DNA of 64,000 nt from Nocardia ignorata NBRC 108230 (lineage in GTDB: Bacteria; Actinomycetota; Actinomycetes; Mycobacteriales; Mycobacteriaceae). Positions 53,189 to 61,522 of this stretch are shown in pieces. The position numbers and the translations under genes are program-made. Every line of letters begins with the position of its first letter. Position 1 is the stretch's first letter. The notes beneath the pieces were generated by a model. The model searched no databases. It was not told the origin of the DNA and saw only the letters and a program-made list of their open reading frames with translations. The stretch covers positions 248,001 to 312,000 of the forward strand of contig NZ_BDBI01000005.1 of NCBI RefSeq assembly GCF_001612905.1, in the 5' to 3' direction.

Positions 53189-53641
53189 ATGATGGATGGT
53201 GGGTCCGTAGTCCCCGAGTCGACTGCTCGGCAAGACGGGGACCGGTTGTTGTGGCTCACCGTATCCGCCGTGGTGATCGCGCTCGCCGGCACAGCACTGC
53301 GGGTGGTCGGGGTGCCGTCGGTGGACCTGCACGGACCGACGCATTACCTCGGGCTCATGGATCCGTTCTGTGGCGGAACCCGGGCAACGTACCTGTTGCT
53401 CGATGGGGACGTGTCGGCCTCTGTTCGCTACAACCCAGGCGTGCTCGTCCTCGCCGTCGTTGTTGTCCTTGCCCTCGCCCGCGGCACGCTCGGCGTACTC
53501 ACCGGCCACTGGTTGCAGTTCGCGTTGCGTCCTGGCCTGAGCCGGGCGGTGCGGATCGTCGCCGTGGTTGGGATGCTCGTGTTGTGGGGGCGTCAGCAGA
53601 TCAACGCGGACCTGCTGACGCAACCCTGGTCGGCCCCGTAA
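53189..53641 (+). CDS. DUF2752 membrane protein
   Basis: 150 residues, about three helices. The family motif is GLMDPFCGGTRATYLLLDGDVSASVRYNPG (usually G-C-P-F-C-G-x-T-R). Start at 53189 or 53192 just after the operator; a second possible start is GTG 53210. Convergent with the HMA gene with no gap. Function unknown; the Cys-containing PFC motif may bind metal. Confidence 0.8.
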   Translation: MMDGGSVVPESTARQDGDRLLWLTVSAVVIALAGTALRVVGVPSVDLHGPTHYLGLMDPFCGGTRATYLLLDGDVSASVRYNPGVLVLAVVVVLALARGTLGVLTGHWLQFALRPGLSRAVRIVAVVGMLVLWGRQQINADLLTQPWSAP

Positions 53642-53857
53642 CTATCCGTCGACTACCGCGGTATAGCCGAGCTCGGTGATCGCGGCGATCACGTCGTCGG
53701 GGGTAGTGACCGCGGCATCGAGCTCCACGGTGCTGCGGCCCTTCTTCATCGAGGTTTGCGTGCCGGCCACGCCGGGCAGGTCCTCGAGGGTGTCGTCGAT
53801 GAGCAGTGCGCAACTGCCGCAGTGCATGCCTTCGATCCGGAAAATAAGGGTTGTCAT
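53642..53857 (-). CDS. HMA-domain metallochaperone
   Basis: 71 residues, single heavy-metal-associated domain with MHCGSC (C13, C16) and the end AAITELGYTAVVDG. Only 29% or so like the copZ at 28409 by eye. It follows the UreH-like/cupredoxin gene by 14 bases on the same strand and probably delivers Cu(I) to it, a pairing common in actinobacteria. Confidence 0.88.
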   Translation of the reverse strand: MTTLIFRIEGMHCGSCALLIDDTLEDLPGVAGTQTSMKKGRSTVELDAAVTTPDDVIAAITELGYTAVVDG

Positions 53858-53871
53858 GCGGTGTTGTCCCT

Positions 53872-54957
53872 TCAGAGAATGGTGATAATGCCTGAGTACA
53901 TGCCCATGCCGCAGGTGTAGTCCAAGCGGCCTGGCTGCAACGTCCCCAGGTCGATGCGGGTTTCACCACTGGTCGGCAGCGTCGTGGTAATGCCGAGGCT
54001 CGGTAAAACCATCGACCGGACACATCCCTGCGTTCGGCTGGTTTTGACGACGAGCGTGGTAGGGACGCCCGAGACGGCTTCGATGTTTTCCGGGCTGTAG
54101 GCACCTGTCTTCGCGGTCACCGTCAGGGTCTGCACACCGTCGGCGACGATGGCGGCCGAGGCATCCGCTGCCGGCGGTTCGACACCGATCGACTCCACGA
54201 TCCGACTGGCCGCCAACGGCGAACCGGCGAGCTCCAAGCCGCCATTTACGGTGTAGAAGCCCATCGCGAGCACTACGACACCGGTGGCCAAGGTCAATCG
54301 GCCCCGCCACGCCGTCGCCGCGACTCGCGCGGCGTATCCGAGTACCGCGAACAGCGGGCTGGTACCCAGCACGAAGACCGCCATGATCGCCGCACCCCAC
54401 CATGGTGACCCCGAGGCCAGGGCCAGCGCTGCCACCGACAGCGTCACCCCACAGGGGATCAGGACCGTGAGTACACCCAGCGCTGCGGGCGCCACCGCGG
54501 CCTGCGAACGCGCCCGCTTGCGCAGTACGCGCATCCACGACGCCGGTGGTTCGACAACGATGCCCCGGAATCCCGGCACACCCAGTTGCGCGAGACCGAA
54601 GGCGATGATCAGAAGTCCGGCCCCGATCTGCAGCCAGGTCCGCGCACCGGTCGACAACTGCACGGCACCGCCCACCGCACCCAGCACCGCACCGAGCACA
54701 GTGTGTGACACCAGTTTCCCGGCGAGGAACCCGCCGACCGGGGCGAGATCGTCGGCCACGCGCCGATACCAGTCCGGGTTCGATGTCGTTGTCACAGCCA
54801 CGTCGCCGGAGGTTCGCGCGGTGGACGAGGTCGTAGTGACCGCTGATGCCGCGGCGCGCTGACGGGTGATCAACCCGGTGAGCAGCCCACCTTGCACGGC
54901 GGCACAGGACACGCCACCGGCGAACAAGCCGGTGACGAGAACAGGAACGAGATTCAC
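53872..54957 (-). CDS. UreH/TauE-like membrane protein fused to a cupredoxin-like domain
   Basis: 361 residues from GTG 54957, chosen because GCAGGAG lies six bases upstream and the first helix begins at once (VNLVPVLVTGLFAGG). The membrane part has six helices with GGVSCAAVQGGLL and LIPCGVTLSVAAL, the paired Cys helices of the DsbD_2/UreH-like fold. After ~275 comes an outer beta domain ending QGCVRSMVLPSLG ... DYTCGMGMYSG, a cupredoxin-like CxxxM site. It may move copper or reducing power across the membrane, taking Cu from the HMA protein. Confidence 0.78.
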   Translation of the reverse strand: MNLVPVLVTGLFAGGVSCAAVQGGLLTGLITRQRAAASAVTTTSSTARTSGDVAVTTTSNPDWYRRVADDLAPVGGFLAGKLVSHTVLGAVLGAVGGAVQLSTGARTWLQIGAGLLIIAFGLAQLGVPGFRGIVVEPPASWMRVLRKRARSQAAVAPAALGVLTVLIPCGVTLSVAALALASGSPWWGAAIMAVFVLGTSPLFAVLGYAARVAATAWRGRLTLATGVVVLAMGFYTVNGGLELAGSPLAASRIVESIGVEPPAADASAAIVADGVQTLTVTAKTGAYSPENIEAVSGVPTTLVVKTSRTQGCVRSMVLPSLGITTTLPTSGETRIDLGTLQPGRLDYTCGMGMYSGIITIL

Positions 54958-55074
54958 AAAAGACTCCTGCGAGGAGAGGAACGTGGAGGGCATGAGTAAT
55001 CGCACCGGCGGCGGAGCTGTCGGTGCGATACCCGGGACGGTCACAGCACCCGATGCATCCCGGGCGAGGGCTTT

Positions 55075-55539
55075 CTATGTCCGTAACACGCAGAGTTGCG
55101 CCAGGGTCGGCGCACGCGGCAGGACCGCCCGCACCCCTGTCAGCCCTACATTCTGAACCTGCCGCAGCACAGTGACGGTGACTTCCCGACGCGCAAAGAC
55201 GAATACCGCCAGCAACGCCAAGAAGGCCGCCAAGCACGCCATCGCCAACCCCACCGGCGGCGCAGGCGCGGCATCCTCGACCATCGGCATCGGCGCATCA
55301 GGCGCCTGGACGCCCTTCCCGGAATCGTGGCCTCGGTCGTGCGCGTGCGAACTGGGATCATCGCCTCTCGCGCCGCACTGACCCGCGTCATCGCGCATGA
55401 CAACCGACTGCGCCATCCCCATCGGCATCCCGGCCTGGCACTGGGCCCCATGAACGAGCGCGATCCCGACTAGCGCCGACAGCACGATCGCGAGCCGCAG
55501 CAGCGCGGCTCGTCGCGGAATCATCGGCGCGAAGATCAC
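55075..55539 (-). CDS. DUF6153-like membrane protein
   Basis: 154 residues from GTG 55539, or 149 from ATG 55524. N-terminal helix, a Met/His/Cys-rich outer part (CQAGMPMGMAQ ... HAHDRGHDSG), a second helix and a C-terminal motif APTLAQLCVLRT characteristic of this actinobacterial family. It resembles the LpqS-like proteins in layout and probably binds copper. The operator at 55549 lies ten bases before the GTG. Confidence 0.68.
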   Translation of the reverse strand: MIFAPMIPRRAALLRLAIVLSALVGIALVHGAQCQAGMPMGMAQSVVMRDDAGQCGARGDDPSSHAHDRGHDSGKGVQAPDAPMPMVEDAAPAPPVGLAMACLAAFLALLAVFVFARREVTVTVLRQVQNVGLTGVRAVLPRAPTLAQLCVLRT

Positions 55540-55548
55540 GCGACGATA

Positions 55549-55567
55549 CTACTAAGCGATTTCGTAG
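55549..55567. promoter_or_regulatory. BlaI-type operator before the DUF6153 gene
   Basis: CTACTAAGCGATTTCGTAG, immediately before the leftward gene at 55539. Confidence 0.77.
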
Positions 55568-55675
55568 GTTGTTCGGACGGTTCGCCACACGCGCGATCCG
55601 CCAGCCTGAGCTGGTCGCATCTGTGCCACGTGGCCAACTATCAGACTTTCGGCGGGCGCGCGGCTCACCCATTAA

Positions 55676-55690
55676 TACCGGAGGGGGGTA
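55676..55690. promoter_or_regulatory. CsoR-type box before the second copZ-copA
   Basis: TACCGGAGGGGGGTA has the same 15-base TACC...GGTA plan as the boxes at 28700 and 28735, but an imperfect left arm. It lies 53 bases before the copZ ATG. Confidence 0.6.
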
Positions 55691-55742
55691 TAATCGTGGT
55701 CAGGCGATAGTGAGGCGATCGCGAGACTTCAGGAGGTTTGTC

Positions 55743-55948
55743 ATGAGCACCATCACTGTGACCGTGAGCGGAATGACCTGCAGCTGCTGTGCGAAGTCGG
55801 TGATCAAGGAAGTCGGCAAGATTGCGGGTGTTACCGGGTAGAAGCCGACTTCGCCAGCGGGCACGTGAGCATCGAAGCGACGGGCCCACTCGACCGAAGC
55901 GCAATCGCCGCGGCTATCGGCGAAGCCGGCTATCAGCTTGCCGACTGA
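55743..55948 (+). pseudogene. copZ: copZ with a one-base frameshift
   Basis: The frame starts with MTCSCC (Cys of the HMA site) and ends early with TAG at 55839-55841 after IAGVTG. In the +1-shifted frame the rest of a normal HMA domain follows from GTA 55838: [16 protein letters not shown] ... GEAGYQLAD and stop at 55946-55948. One missing base near 55836-55838 restores a full ~68-residue CopZ. It is preceded by GGAGG and followed 67 bases later by copA copy 2. Either a real inactivating deletion, programmed slippage or a read error in GGG. Confidence 0.82.
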
Positions 55949-56015
55949 CCGAAGCCCTCTGTCTCTCTATCAGTTCTCAGATCCATCTTCATCGCGGTAC
56001 GGATCGGAGTCAGCG

Positions 56016-58271
56016 ATGAGCACCACAACGCAACCGCCCACCCGGATCGAGTTGGCCATCGGTGGTATGACCTGCGCTTCGTGCGCCAATCGCATCGAAA
56101 AGAAACTGAACAAGCTCGACGGGGTCACCGCCACGGTCAATTACGCCACTGAGAAGGCGCGCGTGGAATACTCCGGCGAGCTGACGCCGGAGAGCCTGGT
56201 TGCAACGATCGAGGAAGCCGGATACACCGCCGCGCACGCGGCCTCGAAGATCGGGGCAGAAGAACACTCGGCAACGGCCACGGACGCGGATGACCCGACT
56301 GCCTCGCTCCGGCAGCGCCTGCTCATCTCGCTGATCCTGACGGTGCCGGTGATCGCCATGGCGATGATTCCGGCACTGCAGTTCACCAACTGGCAGTGGC
56401 TGTCACTGACACTGGCCGCGCCGGTAGTGATCTGGGGTGCGTTGCCGTTCCACAGAGCCGCCTGGACCAACCTGCGCCACGCGACCGCCACCATGGACAC
56501 GCTCATCTCCATCGGCACGCTCGCCGCACTCGGGTGGTCGCTGTACGCACTGTTCTGGGGCACCGCCGGTATGCCGGGAATGACGCACCCGTTCGAACTG
56601 GCCATCGCTCGTGAAGGCGGCGCCGGCAACATCTATCTGGAGGTGGCGGCTGGCGTTACCACATTTATCCTCGCCGGACGCTACTTCGAGGCCCGCTCCA
56701 AGCGGCAGGCCGGTGCCGCGCTGCGAGCGCTGTTGGAGCTCGGCGCCAAAGAAGTATCGGTGCTGCGCGACGGTAAAGAGGAGCGCATACCCGCCGACCA
56801 GCTCGCAGTCGGCGATCTTTTCGTCGTGCGCCCCGGGGAGAAGGTCGCCACCGACGGTGCGGTCGTGGAAGGTTCGTCGGCGGTCGACGCCTCGATGCTG
56901 ACCGGTGAGTCCGTGCCCGTGGAGGTAGGCATCGACGACGCCGTGGTCGGCGCCACCGTCAATGTAGGCGGGCGAATCGTGGTACGTACGAGCCGGATCG
57001 GCGCTGACACTCAGTTGGCCCAGATGGCCAAGCTGGTGGAGGAGGCCCAGAACGGCAAAGCCCAGGCTCAGCGGCTGGCAGACAGAATCTCCGGGATCTT
57101 CGTACCCATTGTGATCGCGCTGTCAGTGGTGGCGCTCGGGTTCTGGCTCGGTACCGGAGGTTCTGTCGCCGCGGCCTTCACCGCCGCAGTCGCCGTGCTG
57201 ATCATTGCCTGCCCCTGTGCCCTTGGCTTAGCCACGCCCACCGCGCTGATGGTCGGTACCGGCCGTGGTGCGCAGATGGGCGTCCTGATCAAAGGGCCGG
57301 AGGTGCTGGAATCGACCCGACGGGTGGACACCGTGGTGCTGGACAAGACCGGTACCGTCACCACCGGCAAGATGAGCCTGCTGAAGGTCTACGCCGCCGA
57401 GGGCGAGGACGAGGTGCAGATCCTGGAGTTGGCCGGGGCGCTGGAGGATTCCTCCGAGCACCCGATCGCGCAGGCGATCGCCAAGGGTGCCCGGGAGAGG
57501 GTCGGCGATCTCGGACCGGTGCAGGGCTTCGCCAACGTCGAGGGTCTGGGTGTGGAGGGTGTCGTCTATGGCCACTCGGTTGTGGTCGGGCGTCGCCGTC
57601 TGGTGGCCGAGCATGTGCAAAACCTGGACTCGGACTTGGAGCAAGCCATGGCCGCTGCCGAATCCGAGGGGAAGACCGCCGTCGCGGTGGCCTGGGGCGG
57701 TAGGGCACGCGGGGCCCTGGTAGTCGCCGATACGGTGAAACCAACGTCCGCCGAAGCGATTACACAACTGCGTGCGCTGGGGCTGACACCGATGTTGCTG
57801 ACCGGTGACAACGCTGCCGCGGCGCGGGCCATCGGCGACGAGGTCGGCATCGAACAGGTGATCGCCGAGGTGCTGCCCCAGGACAAGGTCGACGTCATCA
57901 AGAAGCTGCAGGCCAACGGCAAGGTCGTCGCCATGGTCGGTGACGGCGTCAACGACGCGGCGGCGCTGGCCCAGGCAGACCTCGGCTTGGCCATGGGCAC
58001 CGGCACCGACGTAGCGATCGAGGCCAGCGACCTGACCCTGGTTCGGGGCGATCTACGGGCTGCGGCAGACGCGATCCGGTTGTCGCGCAAGACGCTCGGC
58101 ACGATCAGGGGCAACCTGTTCTGGGCGTTCGCCTACAACGTCGCCGCTTTGCCGCTGGCGATGGCAGGTCTGCTGAACCCCATGTTGGCCGGTGCCGCGA
58201 TGGCGTTCTCCTCGGTGTTCGTCGTGAGCAACAGCTTGCGTCTGCGCCGCTTCCGCTCCCACAACGGTTGA
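56016..58271 (+). CDS. copA: P1B-type copper-exporting ATPase, copy 2
   Basis: 751 residues from ATG 56016, preceded by GGAG. HMA with MTCASC (C20, C23), CPC (~399), TGES, DKTGT (~443), SEHP and GDGVND (~642), plus FAYNVAALP and [13 protein letters not shown] in the last helices: Cu(I) exporter. Same length as copy 1 at 23516 and very similar throughout, differing mostly in the linker after the HMA domain. Likely co-transcribed with the frameshifted copZ from the CsoR-type box at 55676. Confidence 0.95.
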   Translation: MSTTTQPPTRIELAIGGMTCASCANRIEKKLNKLDGVTATVNYATEKARVEYSGELTPESLVATIEEAGYTAAHAASKIGAEEHSATATDADDPTASLRQRLLISLILTVPVIAMAMIPALQFTNWQWLSLTLAAPVVIWGALPFHRAAWTNLRHATATMDTLISIGTLAALGWSLYALFWGTAGMPGMTHPFELAIAREGGAGNIYLEVAAGVTTFILAGRYFEARSKRQAGAALRALLELGAKEVSVLRDGKEERIPADQLAVGDLFVVRPGEKVATDGAVVEGSSAVDASMLTGESVPVEVGIDDAVVGATVNVGGRIVVRTSRIGADTQLAQMAKLVEEAQNGKAQAQRLADRISGIFVPIVIALSVVALGFWLGTGGSVAAAFTAAVAVLIIACPCALGLATPTALMVGTGRGAQMGVLIKGPEVLESTRRVDTVVLDKTGTVTTGKMSLLKVYAAEGEDEVQILELAGALEDSSEHPIAQAIAKGARERVGDLGPVQGFANVEGLGVEGVVYGHSVVVGRRRLVAEHVQNLDSDLEQAMAAAESEGKTAVAVAWGGRARGALVVADTVKPTSAEAITQLRALGLTPMLLTGDNAAAARAIGDEVGIEQVIAEVLPQDKVDVIKKLQANGKVVAMVGDGVNDAAALAQADLGLAMGTGTDVAIEASDLTLVRGDLRAAADAIRLSRKTLGTIRGNLFWAFAYNVAALPLAMAGLLNPMLAGAAMAFSSVFVVSNSLRLRRFRSHNG

Positions 58272-58281
58272 CGTACGCGCG

Positions 58282-58761
58282 TCAGTTGATGTCGATGGTC
58301 CCGTCGAAGATCAGCGGCGTCGGACCCGGCTGGCATCCACTGAAGCTGGTCGTCGGCATCGGGATTCCGTAGCCGATCCGATTCGGCTCGCCGTTGATGC
58401 CCTTGGTGACGGTAATCTGGATGGCCATCGAATCGGGTGCGAACATCATGACCGGTTCAGCGGTCGTGATCGGATAGATCAACGAGACGGTATTTCCGTT
58501 GATCGTCAGGCAGGTCACCGGGCCGGTCACACGCACCGGTAATGGCATATTTCCCAACCGCCCGCTCGCGACGTAGGTGCCAGTCGCCGGGCCGTCTCCT
58601 GTGCCTTGGGCGTCGATATGCAGCACGTTCATGCCCAACACCTGCATGTTGCCGTCGATCGCGACCGATCCCGGATCAGCTGCGGCTTGTCCAGCCCCCG
58701 CGACTATCGCCGCGGACGCCAAAGCAGCAGATGCGGCCAGTCGAGTGAGTTGAATCGTCAT
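58282..58761 (-). CDS. Secreted hypothetical protein
   Basis: 159 residues from ATG 58761, with AGGAGG eight bases before it. Signal peptide (LAASAALASAAIVAGAGQAAA) then a ~130-residue beta-rich domain (VTGPVTCLTINGNTVSLIYPI ... PTTSFSGCQPGPTPLIFDG) with two Cys likely in a disulfide. Resembles secreted proteins of unknown function in Nocardia and mycobacteria. Convergent with copA copy 2. Confidence 0.65.
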   Translation of the reverse strand: MTIQLTRLAASAALASAAIVAGAGQAAADPGSVAIDGNMQVLGMNVLHIDAQGTGDGPATGTYVASGRLGNMPLPVRVTGPVTCLTINGNTVSLIYPITTAEPVMMFAPDSMAIQITVTKGINGEPNRIGYGIPMPTTSFSGCQPGPTPLIFDGTIDIN

Positions 58762-59004
58762 CGGTATGCCTCCTGGTTGATTGCTCCTGGTAGGCGCATA
58801 CCCTGCACGAAGGTGTTCACTCTGACCGGTCTTCCCAGAACACGGCATGGTCGATAGCGACATGATCTGTCCCCGCCGTGGGCGACGGAGACAGACCGGT
58901 GGCCGGGTTTACAGCAATGCGTCCAACGCTGCGCTCATGTCGAGAAATGCAGCGAAGGCTTCCTCGCAGGCGTCACTTCATCGGGGGTACTGGAGGCTTG
59001 TCGA

Positions 59005-60603
59005 TCAGGTCAGGTCGACCAGCACTACCTTGGCGGCGCCGACGACCTTCTCGATCCACGCTTTCGTTTCGGTGGATACCTTCTTGTCGACCCGGAGGAC
59101 CACGGTGGCACCTGCGGCATCGACATCCTGTGCCAACTGTGCGGCCTTGATATCGACTCCGGCCTGGCCGAGAACGGTTCCGATGTAACCCAATTGTCCC
59201 GGGCGATCCTCGTAGTTCAGCACGGCCAGGTTCAGACCCTCGGCGCGCATGTCGTAGTTGCGCCCGTTGATGTTGACGATCTTCTCGACCAGGTTCGGCT
59301 CGGTCAGCGTGCCTGCCACGTTCAGGGTCGAACCGTCGCCGAACACGGCGCGCAGGTCGACGACGCTGCGGTGAGTCGGGCTCTCCGAAGCGGTGGTGAC
59401 GGTGGCGGTGATGCCACGCTCCTTGGCCAGCGCGGGCGCGTTGACGAAGGTGACCTGGTCCTCGACCAGCGCCGAGAACACACCGCGCAGCGCCGACAGC
59501 TCCAGCACGGCCACGTCCTGCGCGGACAGCTCGCCGCGAACCTGCACCTCGACGCTGACGGGCAGCTCGTTGGCGATGGCACCCAGCAGCGCGCCCTGCT
59601 TGCGGACGACGTCCAGCCAGGGGGCGACCTCGTCGTTCACGGCGCCACCGGTGACGTTCACCGCGCCGGGCACGAACTCACCGGCCAGTGCCAGCAGCAC
59701 CGACTTGGCGACATCGGTGCCCGCGCGGTCCTGCGCCTCCGAGGTGGACGCACCGAGGTGCGGGGTCACGACGACCTGCGGGAGGTCGAACAGCGGCGAA
59801 TCGGTGCACGGCTCGGTCTCGAACACGTCCAGACCGGCGGCGCGCACGTGGCCGGACTTGATGGCGTCGGCGAGCGCCTGCTCGTCGATCAGCCCACCAC
59901 GCGCGGCGTTGACGATGATGACGCCCGGCTTGGTCTTGGCCAGGGTCGTCGCGTTGAGCATGCCCTTGGTCTCGGGGGTCTTGGGCAGGTGGATGGAGAG
60001 GAAGTCGGCGCGCTCGAGCACCTCGTCCAGGGTCAGCAGCTCGATGCCGAGCTGGGCGGCGCGCGCGGGTGAGGTGTAGGGGTCGTAGGCGACGATCTTG
60101 GTCTCGAACGCGGCCAGACGCTGCGCGAACAGCTGTCCGATGCGGCCGAGGCCGATCACGCCGACGGTCTTGCCGAGGATCTCGACACCGTTGAACTTGC
60201 TGCGCTGCCAGGTCTTCTCGCGAAGGGTGGCGTCGGCGGCCGGGATCTGGCGCGCGGCCGAGAGCAGCAGCGTGACGGCGTGCTCGGCGGCGGTGTGGAT
60301 GTTGGAGGTCGGCGCGTTGACGACCATCACGCCACGCTCGGTGGCGGCGGGCACGTCGACATTGTCGAGGCCGACACCGGCGCGCGCCACGATCTGTAGC
60401 TTCTTGCCCGCGTCGAGCACCTCGGCGTCGACGGTGGTGGCGGAGCGCACGAGAATCGCGTCGGCGTCGGGGACCGCGGCGAGCAGCGCCGGGCGGTCGG
60501 GACCGTCGACCCAGCGAACCTCGACACCGTCACCGAGTGCGTCGACGGTCGACTGGGCGAGCTTGTCGGCGATCAGAACTACAGGACGGCCTGCTTGGCT
60601 CAC
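59005..60603 (-). CDS. serA: D-3-phosphoglycerate dehydrogenase
   Basis: 532 residues, the long mycobacterial type. Nucleotide-binding GLGRIGQ (~152), catalytic region NAARGGLIDE and the His in VTPHLGASTSEAQ, then an intervening (ASB) domain (~320-450) and a C-terminal ACT domain (from ~455, NYDMRAEGLNLAVLNYED...) for serine feedback. It oxidises 3-phosphoglycerate to 3-phosphohydroxypyruvate, the first step toward O-phosphoserine. A housekeeping-type gene in a metal block with a BlaI-type operator 61 bases upstream is unexpected; it may feed CysK2. Confidence 0.93.
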   Translation of the reverse strand: MSQAGRPVVLIADKLAQSTVDALGDGVEVRWVDGPDRPALLAAVPDADAILVRSATTVDAEVLDAGKKLQIVARAGVGLDNVDVPAATERGVMVVNAPTSNIHTAAEHAVTLLLSAARQIPAADATLREKTWQRSKFNGVEILGKTVGVIGLGRIGQLFAQRLAAFETKIVAYDPYTSPARAAQLGIELLTLDEVLERADFLSIHLPKTPETKGMLNATTLAKTKPGVIIVNAARGGLIDEQALADAIKSGHVRAAGLDVFETEPCTDSPLFDLPQVVVTPHLGASTSEAQDRAGTDVAKSVLLALAGEFVPGAVNVTGGAVNDEVAPWLDVVRKQGALLGAIANELPVSVEVQVRGELSAQDVAVLELSALRGVFSALVEDQVTFVNAPALAKERGITATVTTASESPTHRSVVDLRAVFGDGSTLNVAGTLTEPNLVEKIVNINGRNYDMRAEGLNLAVLNYEDRPGQLGYIGTVLGQAGVDIKAAQLAQDVDAAGATVVLRVDKKVSTETKAWIEKVVGAAKVVLVDLT

Positions 60604-60663
60604 TGTGGGGTACTCCTCTGGCTGGGTTCGACGGTGAGTTCGTGTCGAACAGAATGTCGCTAT

Positions 60664-60682
60664 CTACGTAGTTAGACAGTAG
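60664..60682. promoter_or_regulatory. BlaI-type operator before serA
   Basis: CTACGTAGTTAGACAGTAG, 61 bases upstream of the serA ATG, in the 308-base divergent gap 60604-60911 shared with the csp gene. Confidence 0.75.
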
Positions 60683-60866
60683 ATACTGGGCGCGAGCACA
60701 GCAACTGATCCGAGGTGTGGCGCACGCCATGTGCTGCTAGTTAGGCAACCGGGAGACTGCATCGGGACCAGTTCCGCGAGACTGGTTGTCTCGACTGATC
60801 CGCTGTGGCGTCGCGGTTTCACCGCCCGATAGCCGGGTAATGCGCCGACGACCAGCTGATTCGCCG

Positions 60867-60886
60867 TCGCCGACATAAGTCGGCGA
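60867..60886. promoter_or_regulatory. Palindrome in the csp leader
   Basis: TCGCCGACATAAGTCGGCGA has perfect 8-bp arms around ATAA, 25 bases before the csp ATG and upstream of GAGGAG. It may be an operator or an mRNA hairpin controlling translation. A looser palindrome lies at 60767-60786. Confidence 0.5.
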
Positions 60887-60911
60887 CCCGTCGCCGTCGA
60901 GGAGAAAATTC

Positions 60912-61316
60912 ATGGGTACCGTCGCTGAACTGCTCGACTCATATCCGGCCGACCTCGGCCAGGTCGACCGAAAGGTGCTTGCCACCTGCATCGAGCGATG
61001 TTTCGAATGCGCACAGGCCTGCACCGCCTGCGCGGATGCCTGCCTCAGCGAGCCGGGTGTGGCCGAGATGGTCAAATGCATCAGATCCGACCTCGACTGT
61101 GCCGACATCTGTGACACCACGGGCAGAGTGGTGTCTCGCCACACCGGCTACGACGCGAACCTGACCCGGGCCCTACTCGAGGCGTGCGCCACCGCATGCG
61201 CGAGCTGCGCAGATGAATGCGAACGCCATACCGCGCACGAGCACTGCCGTGTTTGCGCACAAGCATGCCGGCGCTGCGAGACAGCCTGCCGGGAGCTGAT
61301 CGCGGCACTCGGCTGA
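60912..61316 (+). CDS. csp: Csp-type four-helix copper storage protein (DUF326)
   Basis: 134 residues with 18 Cys, nearly all in CxxxC spacing (TCIERCFECAQACTACADAC ... KCIRSDLDCADIC ... EACATACASCADEC ... HCRVCAQACRRCETAC), the Cys-lined core of Csp proteins that store many Cu(I) ions. No signal peptide, so it is the cytosolic Csp3 type. Start set by GAGGAG. Alone in its direction, divergent from serA. Confidence 0.93.
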   Translation: MGTVAELLDSYPADLGQVDRKVLATCIERCFECAQACTACADACLSEPGVAEMVKCIRSDLDCADICDTTGRVVSRHTGYDANLTRALLEACATACASCADECERHTAHEHCRVCAQACRRCETACRELIAALG

Positions 61317-61428
61317 CCGACCCATGCACCGGAGAGGTCGGCGCCGTCACGATAGGCGCGGAATGCTCGAGCGATTCCGGGTCCATCTAGTTCGGGCCGC
61401 TGATTGCTGGTGCCCCGGCGGGCGAAGT

Positions 61429-61447
61429 CTACGTAGGGAAATCGTAG
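61429..61447. promoter_or_regulatory. BlaI-type operator in a convergent gap
   Basis: CTACGTAGGGAAATCGTAG lies between the ends of csp and the membrane gene, where no promoter is expected. It may serve an unseen small gene or RNA. Confidence 0.7.
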
Positions 61448-61522
61448 ATACACGTTCGGTGGTGGGGGCGGCGGGTAGCGCTCGAGCGCACCCGTCCGTC
61501 CTGCTCGTCTCCATGGCTTCTT

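Noticed and set aside
61081..61386. Minus-strand frame antisense to csp, near the orphan operator
   Set aside because: Mirrors the Cys codons of csp; no independent sign of coding, although something may start at the operator.
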